DNA of 64,000 bases, from assembly GCA_021812245.1 (NCBI GenBank), contig JAKAOK010000005.1:1-64000 (forward strand). Reading direction: 5' to 3'. Source of the DNA: a bacterium. Lineage in GTDB: Bacteria > SZUA-79 > Acidulodesulfobacterales > Acidulodesulfobacteraceae. The notes under the pieces are model-generated. The model was not told the DNA's origin and ran no database searches. It was given only the letters and a program-made list of their open reading frames with translations. The position numbers were made by a program, and so were the translations under genes. This document shows positions 44,325 to 54,482 of the stretch, one piece after another; position 1 is the stretch's first letter; each line of letters starts with the position of its first letter.

Positions 44325-46232
44325 TTAAAAACTCGTATATATGAAGCTCGGCAGTTTGCTTTTGCCTTTTTTGCCGTTCTTGGTTTTTTTATGCAAAGAC
44401 GGTTTCCATAAGCCTTTTTGCTCTAAATATTTTTCTACTATCTTTTTGGCAATAACCGCAGCATTAGCTCCGAGAAATCTGGCGTGCATATCTAATACCA
44501 CGACGGCTATTTTAGGATCGTCCAAAGGGGCAAATCCGACAAACCATGCGTTATCGCGGTATTTTCTCGGTATATATTTTATATCGTAAATAGAATATGT
44601 TTTTGAAATAATCTGGGCGGTTCCGGTTTTCCCGCAAAACTTTATGCCTTTTATTCTGGCGTTTATTGCCGTTCCGTAATTTTTGCTTACGACTTCGCAA
44701 AGACCTTTTTTAACGGCGTTAAGGTATTTTTGCTTTATATTTATGCGCCGAACGAATTTAGGCTTCATTTCTTTTAATATCTTTCCGTTCCAAGATACTA
44801 TCTTTTTTAACAGAAACGGTCTGTAAAGATTTCCCCCGTTGGCGATAGCGCTGTATGCCATTAAAAGCTGAATAGGAGAAACAAGGTCGTAACTCTGTCC
44901 TATGATGGCGGAAAGAGTAGAACCTTTATACCACCGGCTGTGATATTTTTGATAAACAAGCCGCCTTGTCGGTATAAATCCAGGATTTTCGTCGGGAAGG
45001 TCTATTCCGGTTTTTTCTCCCAGACCTAATCTGCGGGCGTAATCTGCCAGTTGGTCTATGCCTATCCTGACACCTATGGAATAAAAATACGTATCGACCG
45101 ACTCCGCAATCGCTCTGTATAAGTTTACTTTAGAATTTTGATATGGATTCCAGTTATAAAATACTGCATCGCCCAGTTTAAAAGTCGGACCGGAATAAAT
45201 CTTTTCTTTGGGGGTAACCAAATGCAAAGAAAGAGCGGCGATAGATGCAACCGCTTTAAAAGTCGAACCTGGAGCAAGAGCGTTTTGAATACCTTTGTTC
45301 TGTAAAGGATGTTCATCGTTGTTTATAATTGCGTCCCAGTGCTTGCCGCTAATACCCTCCGAAAAATAAAAAGGATTAAAAGACGGCGTTGATACCATAG
45401 CCAGAATTTTTCCGTTGTCGGGATTCACTGCGATTACCGCGCCCTCTCTTTTTTTCATAAGCTTGTATGCAAGTTTTTGCAGGGAAAAATCAAGCGTGGT
45501 ATATATATTAGCGCCCATAACCGGCTTTTTAATAACTATATTGCCTATAGGTTCGCCCTTGGAATTCACCACTATTCTCTTCTCTCCGTCTTTGCCATGC
45601 AGATATTTTTGATAGTAATATTCGAGTCCGGTTTCTCCTATAATATCGGATGAGTTGAGATAGCCGTATTTTTTTTCTTTTAACTCCGATGAAGATACCG
45701 GACCGACGTAGCCGAAAATCTGGGCACCCATTTTTCCGTAAGGATAATGCCTTATGGGAATTTTTGCTATAAAAAAGCCTTTCAGAAAGAGCTTGTTTAC
45801 CTCAAACTTAGACAGTTCTTTAACAGAAATATTGCGGATTAAAATAATAGGTTCGTAGGGGGGCAAAAATTCTTCTTTTTTTACTTTTTGTAAAATTTTT
45901 CTATAGCTTTTATGCATCAAACCCGCAAGAAACTTGAACTCCGTTTTCTTTTTTTTTACCCGGGACAAAGTAACGGCAATATTAAACGAAGATTCGTTAT
46001 TTACGAAGATTTTGCCGCCTCTCGAAAGTATATCGCCTCTCGGAGCCGTAAGATACATTACTCTTGTGGCATTATCTTTTGCCAGTTTATAATAGTAGCC
46101 GCCTTTTACGATCTGCAGATAAAAAAGCCTGACGATTAAGATTAAAAGCAGTATCGTAACGATAATCGCAAGTAAATTAATCCTGTTTTTCTGCCCTTTT
46201 AATATTCCGTTTTCGTTATATAGCGACGACAT
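44325..46232 (-). CDS. mrdA: Penicillin-binding protein 2
   Basis: 'PRGDILSRGGKIFVNN', 'ALAPGSTFKAVASIAAL', 'FCGKTGTAQI'. Confidence 0.95.
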   Translation of the reverse strand: MSSLYNENGILKGQKNRINLLAIIVTILLLILIVRLFYLQIVKGGYYYKLAKDNATRVMYLTAPRGDILSRGGKIFVNNESSFNIAVTLSRVKKKKTEFKFLAGLMHKSYRKILQKVKKEEFLPPYEPIILIRNISVKELSKFEVNKLFLKGFFIAKIPIRHYPYGKMGAQIFGYVGPVSSSELKEKKYGYLNSSDIIGETGLEYYYQKYLHGKDGEKRIVVNSKGEPIGNIVIKKPVMGANIYTTLDFSLQKLAYKLMKKREGAVIAVNPDNGKILAMVSTPSFNPFYFSEGISGKHWDAIINNDEHPLQNKGIQNALAPGSTFKAVASIAALSLHLVTPKEKIYSGPTFKLGDAVFYNWNPYQNSKVNLYRAIAESVDTYFYSIGVRIGIDQLADYARRLGLGEKTGIDLPDENPGFIPTRRLVYQKYHSRWYKGSTLSAIIGQSYDLVSPIQLLMAYSAIANGGNLYRPFLLKKIVSWNGKILKEMKPKFVRRINIKQKYLNAVKKGLCEVVSKNYGTAINARIKGIKFCGKTGTAQIISKTYSIYDIKYIPRKYRDNAWFVGFAPLDDPKIAVVVLDMHARFLGANAAVIAKKIVEKYLEQKGLWKPSLHKKTKNGKKGKSKLPSFIYTSF

Positions 46233-46235
46233 ATT

Positions 46236-47018
46236 TCATTTGCATAAAATTTTCGACATTTCGTCATGGATTAAACCGTTGGAAGCAAGTATCCTTTTTT
46301 TATAAATATCCAGCGGCCTTTTGCAAAAATCAGTGACGATGCCTCCAGCCTCTTTTATTATTAAACTTCCCGAAGCCATATCCCATGGATTGAGATTAAG
46401 TTCCCAGTATCCGTCGAGAAATCCGGCGGCGGTATAACAGATATCTAAAACCGCCGAGCCGAGCCGCCTTATGCCTCTCACGTTAATGGAAATATCCCTG
46501 AAATGGTCAAAATTATTATCAGGATTAATTTTTTTATCGTACGGAAAACCGGTTGAAAGCAGGCTCCTCTCGAACGCCGCCGTTTTAGAAACGTTAATTT
46601 TTTTGCCGTTTAAATATGCCCCGCCGTTTTTAACGGCATAAAACATCTCTTTTAAAACCGGATTATACGCGCATCCCATAATTATTTCGGAATCTTTTTC
46701 CAACGCCGCCGAAAAACAAAAAATAGGAAGTCCATGGGCATAATTCGTCGTGCCGTCAAGCGGATCTATAATCCATTTGAATTTGGAATTATTAGAAATA
46801 TTAAGGTTATCTTCTTCGGCAAGAATAGAATGGGAAGGAAACGCTCTTTTAATGCTCAGGACGGCATAATTCTGGGAAGCCGCATCCGCTTCCGTAACTA
46901 TATCGACCGGACCCTTATATTTTACGGTATGGGTTTTTCTGAAAGTTTTAGAAATAATTTTTCCGCAGTCTTTAGCAAGTCCGACCGCAAAATCTAAATA
47001 ATTTTGTAAATCTTCCAT
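46236..47018 (-). CDS. suhB: Inositol-1-monophosphatase family protein
   Basis: 'DIVTEADAASQNYAVLSIKRAFPSHSILAEED', 'WIIDPLDGTTNYAHGLPIF', 'WELNLNPWDMASGSLIIKEAGG'; start placed at MEDLQNY because the upstream ORF extension is repeat-derived. Confidence 0.88.
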   Translation of the reverse strand: MEDLQNYLDFAVGLAKDCGKIISKTFRKTHTVKYKGPVDIVTEADAASQNYAVLSIKRAFPSHSILAEEDNLNISNNSKFKWIIDPLDGTTNYAHGLPIFCFSAALEKDSEIIMGCAYNPVLKEMFYAVKNGGAYLNGKKINVSKTAAFERSLLSTGFPYDKKINPDNNFDHFRDISINVRGIRRLGSAVLDICYTAAGFLDGYWELNLNPWDMASGSLIIKEAGGIVTDFCKRPLDIYKKRILASNGLIHDEMSKILCK

Positions 47019-47057
47019 ATTTAACTTCTTTACCATTAATTTTTCAATAATAGCGTC

Positions 47058-47237
47058 CGTCATTGCTAGCATATCTTTGACTGCGTTTATAAAACCAACG
47101 GTTTTATGCAGGCAAAGATGGGACGGATGAAGTCCGGCGCAGCTAACTCCAGCGCAACTAACCAATCTGCCCGTCATAAAACCTTTTTGCTCTTTACTTT
47201 TATGAGATTGCTTCGTCGCTGACGCTCCTCGTAATTA
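47058..47237. repeat. Family C composite palindromic repeat
   Basis: cattgctagcatatctttgactgcgtttataaaaccaacggttttatgcaggcaaagatggg..taaccaatctgc, plus gattgcttcgtcgctgacgctcctcg. Confidence 0.85.
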
Positions 47238-47259
47238 TACACTATTTTGTCAAATAAAA

Positions 47260-48306
47260 TTAATAGGGATGAAACGCCGATAAAGCATTTCTGTTGATTT
47301 TAACGTTTGATTTAGACTCTAAATAATCAACGTAATCATCGAGAAATTCCTGCTCTTTCTGAAAACCGTAAAGCTCTTTTTCTTTCAATAATGCTTCTCC
47401 GCCACCCTTAGTCTTTGGATTAGAAACATATTCGGGAAAATAAACCTTTAATATTTTAATTGCGGCATACCCCGATTTTACAGGGAAAACCGCCGCTACG
47501 ACCTCGCCTTGCCCTGTAGAAAATATCGATTTCAAGATGCTTCCGCTCATAGAATATTTTTTGAAATAAGGCGATTTTACCAGATTTATCTCCGAAAAAA
47601 GAGGAATTTCCTGCACCGCTCCTCCGTATTTTTTTGCCTGTACGCTAAAGTCTTTATTATACAACACCGCTTTCTTTAGAAAATCGTCCGCCCCGTTTTT
47701 TGAGCCAAAAGCGGCTATTTCAAAAGAAACGGATTTATTTTTAATTTTATAGTCGTTTAAAAATTGAATGTCGGCTACGCTGAAAGATTCGGCTATTATT
47801 CTTCTAATATAAGTTCTCGCTATTTCGGCTTTATATTTTTTTTCAAAACTTGCGGGAGTGGTATGGTTGGCAAGCAGAACGTCTTTAAATAATCTGCCGC
47901 TGAACTTTCCGCCTTTTTGGAACTCCTGAAAAGACGCGATATTACGCGCTATAAATCCGTTGGAAACATTTATTCCGAATACGTCTTTTCTCGATTCCAA
48001 AACTCTGTCGGCAATCAATGAGGAGAGAGCGGAACCGGTTAAATCCAGTTCGCTTAATTCCTTTTGCGTTAATTTTTTTCCGTAAAGTTTCTCGTATTCA
48101 TTTTCGAGCTTTCCGTAATACCTGCTTAACTCGTTTAGCGATATTCCCTTTCCGGCTACCGTGGCGGCATCCTGAGGCGAAACGCCCCTTCCGACGCCCA
48201 TGATATATGGAAGAAAACTAAAGCCGACGATAAATAAAAGTCCTACGAGTACGGTAATAATTTTACCGGCGGTATGGGCATAAAATCTTCTTAAAAAATC
48301 AAGCAT
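47260..48306 (-). CDS. SurA/PpiD-like N-terminal domain protein (membrane-anchored chaperone)
   Basis: 'MLDFLRRFYAHTAGKIITVLVGLLFIVGFSF', 'AATVAGKGISLNELSRYYGKLENEYEKLYGKKLTQKEL'. Confidence 0.75.
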   Translation of the reverse strand: MLDFLRRFYAHTAGKIITVLVGLLFIVGFSFLPYIMGVGRGVSPQDAATVAGKGISLNELSRYYGKLENEYEKLYGKKLTQKELSELDLTGSALSSLIADRVLESRKDVFGINVSNGFIARNIASFQEFQKGGKFSGRLFKDVLLANHTTPASFEKKYKAEIARTYIRRIIAESFSVADIQFLNDYKIKNKSVSFEIAAFGSKNGADDFLKKAVLYNKDFSVQAKKYGGAVQEIPLFSEINLVKSPYFKKYSMSGSILKSIFSTGQGEVVAAVFPVKSGYAAIKILKVYFPEYVSNPKTKGGGEALLKEKELYGFQKEQEFLDDYVDYLESKSNVKINRNALSAFHPY

Positions 48307-48400
48307 AATTGTTTAAAGCTCCTTAAAGAATTTTAATATTTTATTTCTATTGCATTATATTTTATATTCAGGCTGAAATTTATGCAAATATTTTCTTCTA

Positions 48401-48628
48401 CCCAAATCCCGATTTAGAAAATATTTATAAGTTCTAATACTAAATAACACTGGATTCCCGCTTTCGCGGGAATGACACCCGTTGGGTGAAATCTTAAATT
48501 CCGGAATTGTCATTCCCGTCTGCATCAAAGACATGCTTTGATAAACGCAGACGGGAATATCTGCGTAGGCAGGAAACGAAGTACAGCGAAGCTCATCCAG
48601 AAAATAAATTTCTAAATCGGGATTTGGG
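48401..48628. repeat. Family A composite element (228 bp), inverted orientation relative to 42260-42487
   Basis: Reverse complement of the same module order. Confidence 0.92.
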
Positions 48629-48635
48629 TTCTAAT

Positions 48636-49178
48636 TTATAAATATATTAATTTATTCTTTTTTAGAAAATTTTTATATCCTACTTTTTTAAACAAGAAAA
48701 ATACTGCGGGGGCAAAAAGAGCCGTCGAAACGGATACCGGGAAACCGTAGAAAAGGATAAAATTCCAGTATAAAAAATGCATGCCGTAGCAATAAAAAAC
48801 TATCAAGAAAAGCGTAAGATAATAAACCCATGAGGCGATAAACACCGTCAGTATCTCGGTCGCCGCATTATCGTAAGGAATTTTGCGCCATAAAATATAT
48901 GAAACTACATAAGATACCGTTCCTATGAATCCGAAAACGGCTGGATTTAAAGGCGTCATAGAACCGTATATATAAAATAATATATAAGACGTAAACCATC
49001 CCGGATATATGTCTAAATATGCCGATATATATGCTAAACCGGCTATGGCAAGATTGGGAAAGACATATAAACCGCCGGAACTAAAATTATCGTTAAAAAT
49101 GAGGGATAGCGTCATTAAAAACAAAAATAAACATATTATGTAAATATATTTGTAAAGATTATTTCTCGACGAGGACAT
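48636..49178 (-). CDS. mreD: Rod shape-determining protein MreD
   Basis: Polytopic 180-aa protein immediately downstream of mreC. Confidence 0.75.
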   Translation of the reverse strand: MSSSRNNLYKYIYIICLFLFLMTLSLIFNDNFSSGGLYVFPNLAIAGLAYISAYLDIYPGWFTSYILFYIYGSMTPLNPAVFGFIGTVSYVVSYILWRKIPYDNAATEILTVFIASWVYYLTLFLIVFYCYGMHFLYWNFILFYGFPVSVSTALFAPAVFFLFKKVGYKNFLKKNKLIYL

Positions 49179-49983
49179 ATTTGCCGTTAAATAAATTTTT
49201 ATATGGAATTATGGTTATCCGTTGAAATATGTTATAGCTCTTTTTCTTTATCAGGATTATCCTGCCTACGTATATGCCGGGGGTAAAAACGCCTCCGAGG
49301 CCGGACGTCAAAATTTTGTCCCCTTTATTGACCTTTTTGGAATTAAATACAAATCTCATTTTAAGATAACCGTTGCCTATTCCCTGCGCTATGCCCATAG
49401 TTCCGGTATCCGCATCTATTACGGAAAAAACGCATTTTGGATTGGTAATCGGAATTACTCTGGAACGGCTGCGCCCTGCATAAACGACGCGCCCTACCAC
49501 TCCGTCGTAAGAAATAACGCCGTCTCCGTTTTTAATTCCGTCTTTTGTGCCTTTATTTATATAGAGGCTGTAAAACCAGCCTTCTATCCCGTGAAACAGA
49601 ACGGCGGCGGGAACTGTTTTTTTGTCTATAGAGTTTTTTAAAAACAGGAGGGTTTTTAAACTCCTGTTTTCTATGCTGTAGTCCCTATAAAGGTTCAGCT
49701 TAAATTTTATCTTTTTTAATTCCGACTTAAGCTTTTTGTTTTGCTCTTTAACGGATAAGACGTCGATATAATTTTTATAAAGCTTTTCGGAAATACCGAC
49801 GGGATAATCTACGGCTTTATATATTGAATATACGGAATCGCTTATAAAATCAGAAAATAAACCGCCGAATTTAATTCCGTTTAAAGAAAGTATATAAATC
49901 GAAGCCGATATTATTATAATTACCAGAAGAACTAAGGCGTCCTTGTGTTTTTTTAGCTTTAATCTTTTAATAAATTTTCCCAC
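49159..49983 (-). CDS. mreC: Rod shape-determining protein MreC
   Basis: TM plus coiled coil, 'GVVGRVVYAGRSRSRVIPITNPKCVFSVIDADTGTMGIAQG'. Confidence 0.93.
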   Translation of the reverse strand: MGKFIKRLKLKKHKDALVLLVIIIISASIYILSLNGIKFGGLFSDFISDSVYSIYKAVDYPVGISEKLYKNYIDVLSVKEQNKKLKSELKKIKFKLNLYRDYSIENRSLKTLLFLKNSIDKKTVPAAVLFHGIEGWFYSLYINKGTKDGIKNGDGVISYDGVVGRVVYAGRSRSRVIPITNPKCVFSVIDADTGTMGIAQGIGNGYLKMRFVFNSKKVNKGDKILTSGLGGVFTPGIYVGRIILIKKKSYNIFQRITIIPYKNLFNGKYVLVEK

Positions 49984-50016
49984 AACGATTAATGGTTACA
50001 ATTACCGATTATCCGA

Positions 50017-51075
<1,059 letters not shown>

Positions 51076-51083
51076 TCATTCTA

Positions 51084-51156
51084 ACCTTAATTTTGCAATA
51101 GAAATTTATTTTCATATAAAAGAAACATTTAAATATTTCTATTGCAAAATTAAGGT
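51084..51156. repeat. Minimal MITE with perfect 22-bp TIRs (ACCTTAATTTTGCAATAGAAAT)
   Basis: Inverted ends are exact reverse complements; 73 bp; ~30 nt upstream of mreB ATG. Confidence 0.9.
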
Positions 51157-51231
51157 CTAAATAAAAACGGGTATTGCGACAAATATAAATGTTATAACAT
51201 ATTAATTATTTTAGCAACTAAAACTTTAATC

Positions 51232-51439
51232 CCCTAATCCCGATTTAGGAATTTATTTTCTGGCATTTCCATCCGTATCAAAGACATGCTTCGATAAACA
51301 CGGATGGAAATATCGCTTTCGCGGGAATGACAATATGGGGATTTAAGATTTCACCCAACGGGTGTCATTCCCGCGAAAGCGGGAATCCATTGTTATTCAG
51401 TATTAGAACTTATAAATATTTTCTAAATCGGGATTAGGG
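51232..51439. repeat. Family A composite element
   Basis: ccctaatcccgatttagg..taaatcgggattaggg with internal ccatccgt hairpin and cacccaacgggtgtc. Confidence 0.9.
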
Positions 51440-51444
51440 TTAAT

Positions 51445-51636
51445 CCCCAACCCCGATCTATAAATTTTTAATATATGAATTACCTGGATTACTTAATAAC
51501 GTCATTGCGAGCATATCTTTGACTGCATAAAACCGTTGGTTTTATAAACGCAGTCAAAGATATGCTCGCAATGACGGGTTCTTGGAATGACGGGTTCTCG
51601 CAATTTCTTTAAATAGCTTCTAAACCGGGATTTGGG
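51445..51636. repeat. Family A ends enclosing family C long hairpin (tandem with previous element)
   Basis: ttgcgagcatatctttgactgcataaaaccgttggttttataaacgcagtcaaagatatgctcgcaa. Confidence 0.9.
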
Positions 51637-51662
51637 TTAATTCCTCGTCACGCAGTTTAACT

Positions 51663-52646
51663 TCAGTCCTCCGCCGCGCCTGCGAAAAATATTTTAGAAT
51701 TAAGCATATATCTGTCTAACGGTTTTGAATACTGGCTCCATTGGGCGTTGTTATTATCCATAAAATCGGCAAACTGGTTTTCTTTTGAATCCATATTGTC
51801 TATATAATGCAGAAGAAAAGCCTCCAGCGTCTTAGGTCTTTTAGGGGAGCCGTATTCCAACTCTCCGTGATGCGATATTATAGAATGGAGCAGGAGCAAT
51901 TTTAAATTTTCGGGGAAACCCGGTATTTCGGCTATTTTTTTATTTACGGCATCTGCGCCGAGAACTATATGTCCGAGAAGCCTTCCTTCATCCGAATATT
52001 CCGTAACGTTGTTTTTAACTCTCAGCTCTTCGGTTTTTCCCGCATCGTGAAGAAATATCGAAGCCAAAAGAATATCTTTTATTACATACCGCATGTAGTG
52101 TTCGGAAAGAAAAACTCCTATTTTTATCATGCTGAGCGTGTGTTCGAGTAATCCGCCTACATATGCATGGTGGATTGATTTTGCGGCGGGCAGAGTTTTT
52201 AACAGTTTTATATAATTTTCGTCCCCAAAAAATTTGTCAGTAAGTTTTATGATATATTCATCGGTCAAGTTTTCTTTTAAAATAGATTTAAGTTCTTGAA
52301 ACATCGATTCAATATCATTTCTGGAAGATTTGAGGAACAACGCCATTGCTTCCGCATCAAGCAGGTCGTGCCCGACTTTTTCTATTTCCGAGATGCCGAG
52401 CTGTAATTCGTTCTGGAATACCGAGGTTTTAGATTTTACTCTGACGATGTCTCCGATATCGAACAGAGGAGCTAATTTTTCTGCGTTATCCCATATATAG
52501 CCCTTAATTTCCCCCGTTTTATCGGATAATTTCAAATAAACATAAGGTTTTCCGGTTTTTCCGGTAGCCTGCGATTTGCTTTTAACGAGAAATATCGAAT
52601 CTACTTTTTGATTTTCCTTTATATCCGAAACTAAAATTTTTTCCAT
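51663..52646 (-). CDS. OB-fold/HD-domain 3'-5' exoribonuclease (YhaM-like)
   Basis: 'YLKLSDKTGEIKGYIWDNAEKLAPLFDIGDIVRVK', 'SIHHAYVGGLLEHTLSMIKIG', 'ASIFLHDAGKTEEL'. Confidence 0.9.
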   Translation of the reverse strand: MEKILVSDIKENQKVDSIFLVKSKSQATGKTGKPYVYLKLSDKTGEIKGYIWDNAEKLAPLFDIGDIVRVKSKTSVFQNELQLGISEIEKVGHDLLDAEAMALFLKSSRNDIESMFQELKSILKENLTDEYIIKLTDKFFGDENYIKLLKTLPAAKSIHHAYVGGLLEHTLSMIKIGVFLSEHYMRYVIKDILLASIFLHDAGKTEELRVKNNVTEYSDEGRLLGHIVLGADAVNKKIAEIPGFPENLKLLLLHSIISHHGELEYGSPKRPKTLEAFLLHYIDNMDSKENQFADFMDNNNAQWSQYSKPLDRYMLNSKIFFAGAAED

Positions 52647-52713
52647 ATATGTTTTTTCCTATCGGTTTATATTAGCAAAACGGGGTTGAAAAATCAAACG
52701 GAATTACTATGGT

Positions 52714-53028
52714 CCAAATCCCGATTTAGAAAATATTTATAAGTTCTAATGCTGAATAACACTGGATTCCTGCTTTCGCAGGAATGACTATTCGGGAATT
52801 GAGGTTTTAACCCAAAGGGTGTCATTCCTGCGAAAGCAGGAATCCAGAATTTACATATAAAAGAAACATCTAAATATTTTCTAATGCAGGATTAAGGTAC
52901 ATGGTTCGAATCCCGATTTATAAATTTTTAATATATGAATTATCTGGATTACTTAATTCCGTCATTGCTGCGCTCGCAATGACGGAATATTAGAATTTAT
53001 TAAATATTTTCTAAATCGGGATTAGGTA
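52714..53028. repeat. Two adjacent family A elements (52714-52898; 52907-53028)
   Basis: Inverted ends; first uses gattcctgctttcgcaggaat, second encloses tcattgctgcgctcgcaatgac. Confidence 0.88.
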
Positions 53029-53037
53029 CCTGAGGGA

Positions 53038-54480
53038 TTATCCTACATCGTTATAATACCTCAACTTAAAATCGACTCCGAGGTTTTTTGCAAGCTCTTC
53101 TATATAGGCAATATCGACGTCCGGCAAATCTATTGCCGTAACGGCAACGTTTTTTATGTGCTTTTTAGATTCCTTGACAAACTCGAGAACCGAAGCATAG
53201 GCATCTATTCCTTTGACGGTGAGCTGCGGACCGCAAATAACATTATACAGAGCGCTATTCTGGGCATTAAGACTTATGCTTACGCTGTCTATAAGCCCTT
53301 CAAGCTCGGCGGCTATATTGCGTCCGTAAACGGCATTAGCAAGCCCGTCGGTATCGAGCCGGACTTTTATATCGCCCGCGATATTTTTTACGGCTTTAGC
53401 GGCTTCTTTAAGAATTTCTATCCTTAAGGTCGGCTCCCCCAGTCCGCAAAATACGATTTCGTTAAAATTATAATAGCGGAAAACGGATGAGACTACTTCG
53501 CCTGCCGACGGCTCTTTTTTCAATTCGAGATTATACCCTTTTACGCAAAAATTAGTTTTGCCGCCCTGATATTTAGGACAGAACGTGCATCTGTTAGTGC
53601 ATTTGTTAGTAAGGTTTACGTAAACCGAATTTCTAATTTTATAAGCGACCGCAGGGTAAAAACCGCCGACGCCTTCCAGCGAAAAAAGGTTAACTGTATT
53701 TTGGACGGTTAAATAGTCTAATTTTTCCCTTTCGACGCCTTTTTCTCCCGCTGCCGCTTCAAGAACAAAGCTAACGTACGACGGTTCGCTCCTTTTCCCT
53801 CTGAAGGATTGCGGGGCAAGATATGGACTGTCGGTTTCTATGAGTATCTTTTCGTCTGGAATTTCTCTAAGCGCAGCCCTTAATCCATCATTTTTTTTAT
53901 ACGTTATGTTTCCCGAAAAAGATATAAAAAAGCCCATTTTTAAAAATTCGTCCGCTATTCCCCGTTCGGCGGATGAAAAACAATGGATAACGCCGCCGAA
54001 AAAACTGTCGGGATTTTTTACGTATTCTTTTAAAATATCTACTGCGTCTTCGTAGGCGTCTCTTACGTGAACTATGACCGGAAGCCTGTTTGCCGAGGCA
54101 AGCCTAAGCTGAAACTTAAATAATTCTTTCTGTTTAATTTTAATTTTTTCAAAATCTTCTTTTGAAATGCCGGGTAAAAAATAATCTAACCCGATTTCTC
54201 CTACCGCAACAATCTTTTTTTTATTTTTTGAATAATATTTTTCGAACAGTTCCGATATGCCTTCAAGGTCTTTATAAGGGCTTTTAGGATGGACTCCGAG
54301 GGTGGTATAAATATTATCGTGCAAACCGGCTATCCCGATAGTTTTTTCAATCCTTTCGTTTTGGGCTAAAGAACCGATTGAAACGGCATGCGTCACGCCG
54401 TTTTCCGACATTCTCGCAAGAACGTCTTTAAGGTCGGAATCGAACTCCGGCATTTCAAGATGGCAGTGTGAATCAATCAT
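53038..54480 (-). CDS. TatD-family hydrolase fused to a TatD-associated radical SAM domain
   Basis: 'MIDSHCHLEMPEFDSDL', 'VAVGEIGLDYF', 'ILIETDSPYLAPQSFRGKRSEPSYV', then 'VYVNLTNKCTNRCTFCPKYQG' CxxxCxxC. Confidence 0.92.
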   Translation of the reverse strand: MIDSHCHLEMPEFDSDLKDVLARMSENGVTHAVSIGSLAQNERIEKTIGIAGLHDNIYTTLGVHPKSPYKDLEGISELFEKYYSKNKKKIVAVGEIGLDYFLPGISKEDFEKIKIKQKELFKFQLRLASANRLPVIVHVRDAYEDAVDILKEYVKNPDSFFGGVIHCFSSAERGIADEFLKMGFFISFSGNITYKKNDGLRAALREIPDEKILIETDSPYLAPQSFRGKRSEPSYVSFVLEAAAGEKGVEREKLDYLTVQNTVNLFSLEGVGGFYPAVAYKIRNSVYVNLTNKCTNRCTFCPKYQGGKTNFCVKGYNLELKKEPSAGEVVSSVFRYYNFNEIVFCGLGEPTLRIEILKEAAKAVKNIAGDIKVRLDTDGLANAVYGRNIAAELEGLIDSVSISLNAQNSALYNVICGPQLTVKGIDAYASVLEFVKESKKHIKNVAVTAIDLPDVDIAYIEELAKNLGVDFKLRYYNDVG

Positions 54481-54482
54481 TT

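Noticed and set aside
47019-47177. N-terminal extension of SuhB (MTGRLVSCAGVSCAGLHPSHLCLHKTVGFINAVKDMLAMTDAIIEKL..)
   Set aside because: Translation of a family C repeat; IMPase homology starts at MEDLQNY, so this is a start-site artefact rather than a coding insertion.
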